NCBI RefSeq assembly: GCF_014635865.1
Contig: NZ_BMDQ01000001.1
Coordinates: 372,001 to 436,000 of the forward strand
Length of the DNA stretch: 64,000 bases
Reading direction: 5' to 3'
DNA from: Winogradskyella haliclonae
GTDB taxonomy: Bacteria; Bacteroidota; Bacteroidia; Flavobacteriales; Flavobacteriaceae
Below, in pieces: positions 61,190 through 64,000 of this stretch; positions within the stretch are counted from its first letter, which is position 1; each line of letters opens with the position of its first letter. A program made the translations under genes and the position numbers. The notes below the pieces were generated by a model. That model saw only the letters and a list, made by a program, of their open reading frames with translations, was not told the origin of the DNA and searched no databases.

Positions 61190-64000
61190 ATGAAAATCAA
61201 CAAAGTCTTCGCCCTTATAATCTTCGCATTCTTAGCTGTTTCTTGTAAAGACAAATCAACAGAAACCAATAATATCTTTAAGTTTAAAGACTATATAAGT
61301 TACACAACTTCTGGTCGTGTATCGGTAATTGAACCCATAAAGATTTTCTTGGCAGATGAAGTTAGCGACTGGGACATAGGGCAAGACTTAGATGTTGATT
61401 TGATAAAATTAAAGCCATTTGTTCAAGGTAAATTACAAGCCCTCAATAAAACGACCTTATTATTTACGCCTGATGAACCTTTAGAGCCAGACACAGAGTA
61501 TACCGTAACGGTGAATTTGGACAACATTTTCAAAAAAATTCCTAAAGAATTTAATTCATACAAATTTCAGTTTAAAACTATAACGCCTGGCTTTGCGATT
61601 ACGACTTCAGATTTACAATCATACAGTAAAGAGTGGCAGTACGTCTCAGCGTATTTACGCTCTGCAGATGTCATTAATTTAAACGATGCTAAAAAGCTGG
61701 TTTCTGCTTCTCAAAATGGAAATGATTTAAAACTAGTATGGAATGAAGCTTCTGAGAATTCAAAATATTTTGAATTTAAAATTGACAGTATAAGGCGTTT
61801 AGTAGAAGATAGTAAGATAGATGTAAAATGGGATGGAGATGCTATAGATGCAGAAAATGAAGGTGAAAATTCTATTGCAATTCCTGGAAAAAATAACTTC
61901 ACAATTATTAATACCGAAGTATTTCAATCTCCTGAACAATACTTGTCCATCAATTTTTCTGATCCTTTAAAAAAGCAGCAAAATTTTTCAGGATTAGTTA
62001 GTATACAAAATGTGAAAAACCCAAAATATGTAGTTAATGGTAATGTTTTAAAAGTTTATCCAGACACAAAATTGGTTGGTGACATTCAGGTCGATGTCTA
62101 TACTGGAATAACAAATACGGATGATTTTAAATTAAAAAACAGTTTCTCAGAGCGTCTTACTTTTGAATCTCTAAAACCTGAGGTTCGTTTATTAAGTAAC
62201 GGCACTATTCTTCCGAATTCTAAAGAGCTAAAATTTAATTTCGAGGCTGTTAATTTGAGCAAAGTTGATGTAAGAATTATAAAGATTTATGAAGACAACG
62301 TGCTTCAATTTCTACAAACCAATAACATAAATAGCAACAACAAATATGGCATAAGAAATGTCGGTCGACGCATTGCAAAACAAACCATTACACTAATTGA
62401 AGAAGAAGCTCAAAACACAGGGAAATGGAGCGCATACAGCATCGATTTATCAAACTATTTTACGGCTGACGTTGGTGCCATTTATCGTGTTGAGTTAAGC
62501 TTTAAAAAAGAGTATTCACTATACGATTGTGAAGCAAATTCGCCATCAGAATCATCCGATGAAGAGGACTACTATGACGATTATTATGAAGACGATTACT
62601 ACGCCTCAGAGGATATTTCCGAAGAAGATCAAAACCGCTTAGAAGAAGAGTATTGGGATAATATCACCTACAATTACAGAAGTAATAATTACCGTTGGCG
62701 AGATAAAGATAATCCATGTACTGACTCGTATTACAATTATTCAAATCGTGTGGTTGCGCAAAATTTAATAGGCTCTAATTTAGGTGTTATTGCTAAAAAA
62801 GGAAATGCTAATAATTATTTGCTTGCCGTTACTAATATTTTAAATACTAAGCCGGAAGCAGGTGTTAATGTTAGCCTATATAATTTTCAACAACAATTGC
62901 TTGTAAAAGGGATTACAAACCTTGATGGCGTTGCAGAACTTAAAACTGAAAAGCGTGCTGCATTTGCTATAATTTCTAAAGGCACAAGTACGAGTTACGT
63001 AAAGCTTTTAGACGGAAATTCTTTATCTCTTAGTAAGTTTGATGTCTCTGGTAAACGCTTGCAACGGGGACTCAAAGGTTATATTTATGGCGAGCGTGGT
63101 GTTTGGCGTCCGGGAGATAGTTTGTTTCTAACTTTTGTACTAAATGATAATGCCAACAAACTCCCAAAACGTCACCCGGTAAAACTAGAAATCACAGATC
63201 CAGTTGGCAAATTAGTACATCGTCACGTGTCAATAGATAACGTGAATCATTTCTACAATTTTACTGTACCTACGTCAACAGGTTACAAAACCGGAAACTA
63301 TTATGCCAAAGTATCTGTTGGTGGTGCTACATTTACTAAAACATTAAAAATTGAAACTGTAAAACCTAATCGTCTAAAGATTAAAATAGATTTTGAAGAT
63401 GAAATTCTAACTAACAATACACCACTTAAAGGCGATTTAAATGTAGCATGGCTTCACGGAGCACCAGCAAAAAATATCAAAGCTGAAGTAAAAGCAAAAT
63501 TTACAACGAAAAGAACAAGTTTTAATGGGTATAAAAATTATGTTTTTAATGACCCCACTCGAAATTTCACTAGTGAGGAAACTATAGTCTTTGAGGGTAA
63601 TCTCGATGCAAAAGGCAACACAGAAATTAATAGTAAACTTAATATTGGCAAGAATGCACCAGGCATGCTTAATGCACAATTTCTTGTAAGAGCTTTTGAA
63701 AATGGTGGTGATTTTTCACTTGATTCATTTACAATGCCTTATGCGCCTTATGAAAGTTTTGTAGGGCTTCAATCTCCAGAAGGTAATAATTACGGATCCT
63801 ATTTTACGGATGAAAATCATACGTTTGATATTGCAACTGTCAATTCAGATGGGAAACCTATTGAACGTAAAAATCTTGAAGTGAAGGTTTATAAAGTTGA
63901 ATGGCGTTGGTGGTGGAACTCTTCTTACGATAATCTATCGAGTTATGTGTCTAGTAATTATCATAGACCAATTCAGCAATTTACTATCAACACAGATAAA
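61190..64000 (+). CDS. Lipoprotein alpha-2-macroglobulin family protein, 5' part
   Basis: The reading frame is open from ATG 61190 to the window end, 937 codons. The signal peptide ends at the lipobox LAVSC (Cys19). An N-terminal Ig-like region (about 30-130: LQALNKTTLLFTPDEPLEPD) is followed by MG-type domains; an acidic Asp/Tyr-rich insert lies at about 445-475 (YYDDYYEDDYYASEDISEED); GYIYGERGVWRPGDSLFLTF (about 626-645) is the typical MG3-like motif of bacterial A2Ms. The thioester and receptor region lies outside. These are periplasmic protease-trapping proteins, often next to pbpC. Confidence 0.92.
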   Translation, partial: MKINKVFALIIFAFLAVSCKDKSTETNNIFKFKDYISYTTSGRVSVIEPIKIFLADEVSDWDIGQDLDVDLIKLKPFVQGKLQALNKTTLLFTPDEPLEPDTEYTVTVNLDNIFKKIPKEFNSYKFQFKTITPGFAITTSDLQSYSKEWQYVSAYLRSADVINLNDAKKLVSASQNGNDLKLVWNEASENSKYFEFKIDSIRRLVEDSKIDVKWDGDAIDAENEGENSIAIPGKNNFTIINTEVFQSPEQYLSINFSDPLKKQQNFSGLVSIQNVKNPKYVVNGNVLKVYPDTKLVGDIQVDVYTGITNTDDFKLKNSFSERLTFESLKPEVRLLSNGTILPNSKELKFNFEAVNLSKVDVRIIKIYEDNVLQFLQTNNINSNNKYGIRNVGRRIAKQTITLIEEEAQNTGKWSAYSIDLSNYFTADVGAIYRVELSFKKEYSLYDCEANSPSESSDEEDYYDDYYEDDYYASEDISEEDQNRLEEEYWDNITYNYRSNNYRWRDKDNPCTDSYYNYSNRVVAQNLIGSNLGVIAKKGNANNYLLAVTNILNTKPEAGVNVSLYNFQQQLLVKGITNLDGVAELKTEKRAAFAIISKGTSTSYVKLLDGNSLSLSKFDVSGKRLQRGLKGYIYGERGVWRPGDSLFLTFVLNDNANKLPKRHPVKLEITDPVGKLVHRHVSIDNVNHFYNFTVPTSTGYKTGNYYAKVSVGGATFTKTLKIETVKPNRLKIKIDFEDEILTNNTPLKGDLNVAWLHGAPAKNIKAEVKAKFTTKRTSFNGYKNYVFNDPTRNFTSEETIVFEGNLDAKGNTEINSKLNIGKNAPGMLNAQFLVRAFENGGDFSLDSFTMPYAPYESFVGLQSPEGNNYGSYFTDENHTFDIATVNSDGKPIERKNLEVKVYKVEWRWWWNSSYDNLSSYVSSNYHRPIQQFTINTDK

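Overview
The window is chromosomal DNA of a member of the Flavobacteriaceae (Bacteroidota), probably marine. The evidence is: low G+C; promoter -7 boxes of the TAnnTTTG type (one complete TTTG-N19-TACTTTTG in front of gpsA); type IX secretion components and cargo (a PorP/SprF-family protein beside a metalloprotease with a gliding-type C-terminal sorting domain); a complete Bat/MoxR operon; and Bacteroidota-typical families such as DUF4286, DUF4199, DUF1800/DUF1501 and an OlsF-like acyltransferase. The genus cannot be fixed from the sequence alone. No phage, insertion sequence, CRISPR array or obvious genomic island is visible; this is mostly ordinary chromosomal backbone.

Layout. 1-941: 5' part of a secreted FG-GAP/VCBS repeat protein running off the left edge. 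1056-1137: tRNA-Leu(CAA). 1284-3705: prs, rplY and pth. 3754-8036: a PorP/SprF-like outer-membrane protein and its likely type IX cargo, an M43 metalloprotease with two P-domains and thrombospondin type 3 calcium repeats. 8264-11853: ribF overlapping a GGCX-like HTTM membrane carboxylase homologue, then serS. 11955-16989: TPR protein, GNAT, DUF4286, small membrane protein, rsmA, mgtE. 17049-20817: cupin, 2-hydroxyacid dehydrogenase, membrane-tethered LuxR-type regulator, DUF4199, DUF1801, VOC and LEA-like membrane proteins. 20915-25886 (minus): carboxypeptidase-regulatory-like protein, bifunctional lysophospholipid/ornithine-lipid-type acyltransferase, aspartate kinase, GNAT. 26015-33665: fbp, a TerB-like gene on the minus strand, mfd, an EamA transporter, a TlpA-like thioredoxin lipid/periplasm protein and a secreted hypothetical protein.

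33757-38779: a lipoprotein, gpsA, small hypotheticals, pheS and a CvpA-like protein. 38803-42792 (minus): SulP transporter, beta-carbonic anhydrase, SulP transporter, which together look like a bicarbonate uptake/interconversion module. 42883-52338 (minus): moxR, DUF58, a BatD-like membrane protein, batA-E and a small membrane protein, packed with overlaps or very short gaps. 52535-55796: aldo/keto reductase, SDR, AlbA_2-domain protein and dodecin. 55874-60093 (minus): DUF1501/DUF1800 pair and an ALDH7-type aldehyde dehydrogenase. 60330-64000: SH3-like secreted protein and the first 937 codons of a lipoprotein alpha-2-macroglobulin.

The items most worth a second look are the GGCX-like protein with the catalytic His/Lys pair retained at native spacing; a membrane-bound LuxR regulator next to a dyad and a promoter lacking a -33 box; the SulP-CA-SulP module with an inverted repeat in its leader; and several perfect inverted repeats in intergenic promoter regions (tRNA-Leu, TlpA-like gene, SH3/A2M pair). 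No stretch longer than about 300 bases lacks a gene; the longest gaps (8037-8263, 55328-55595) are described among the features.
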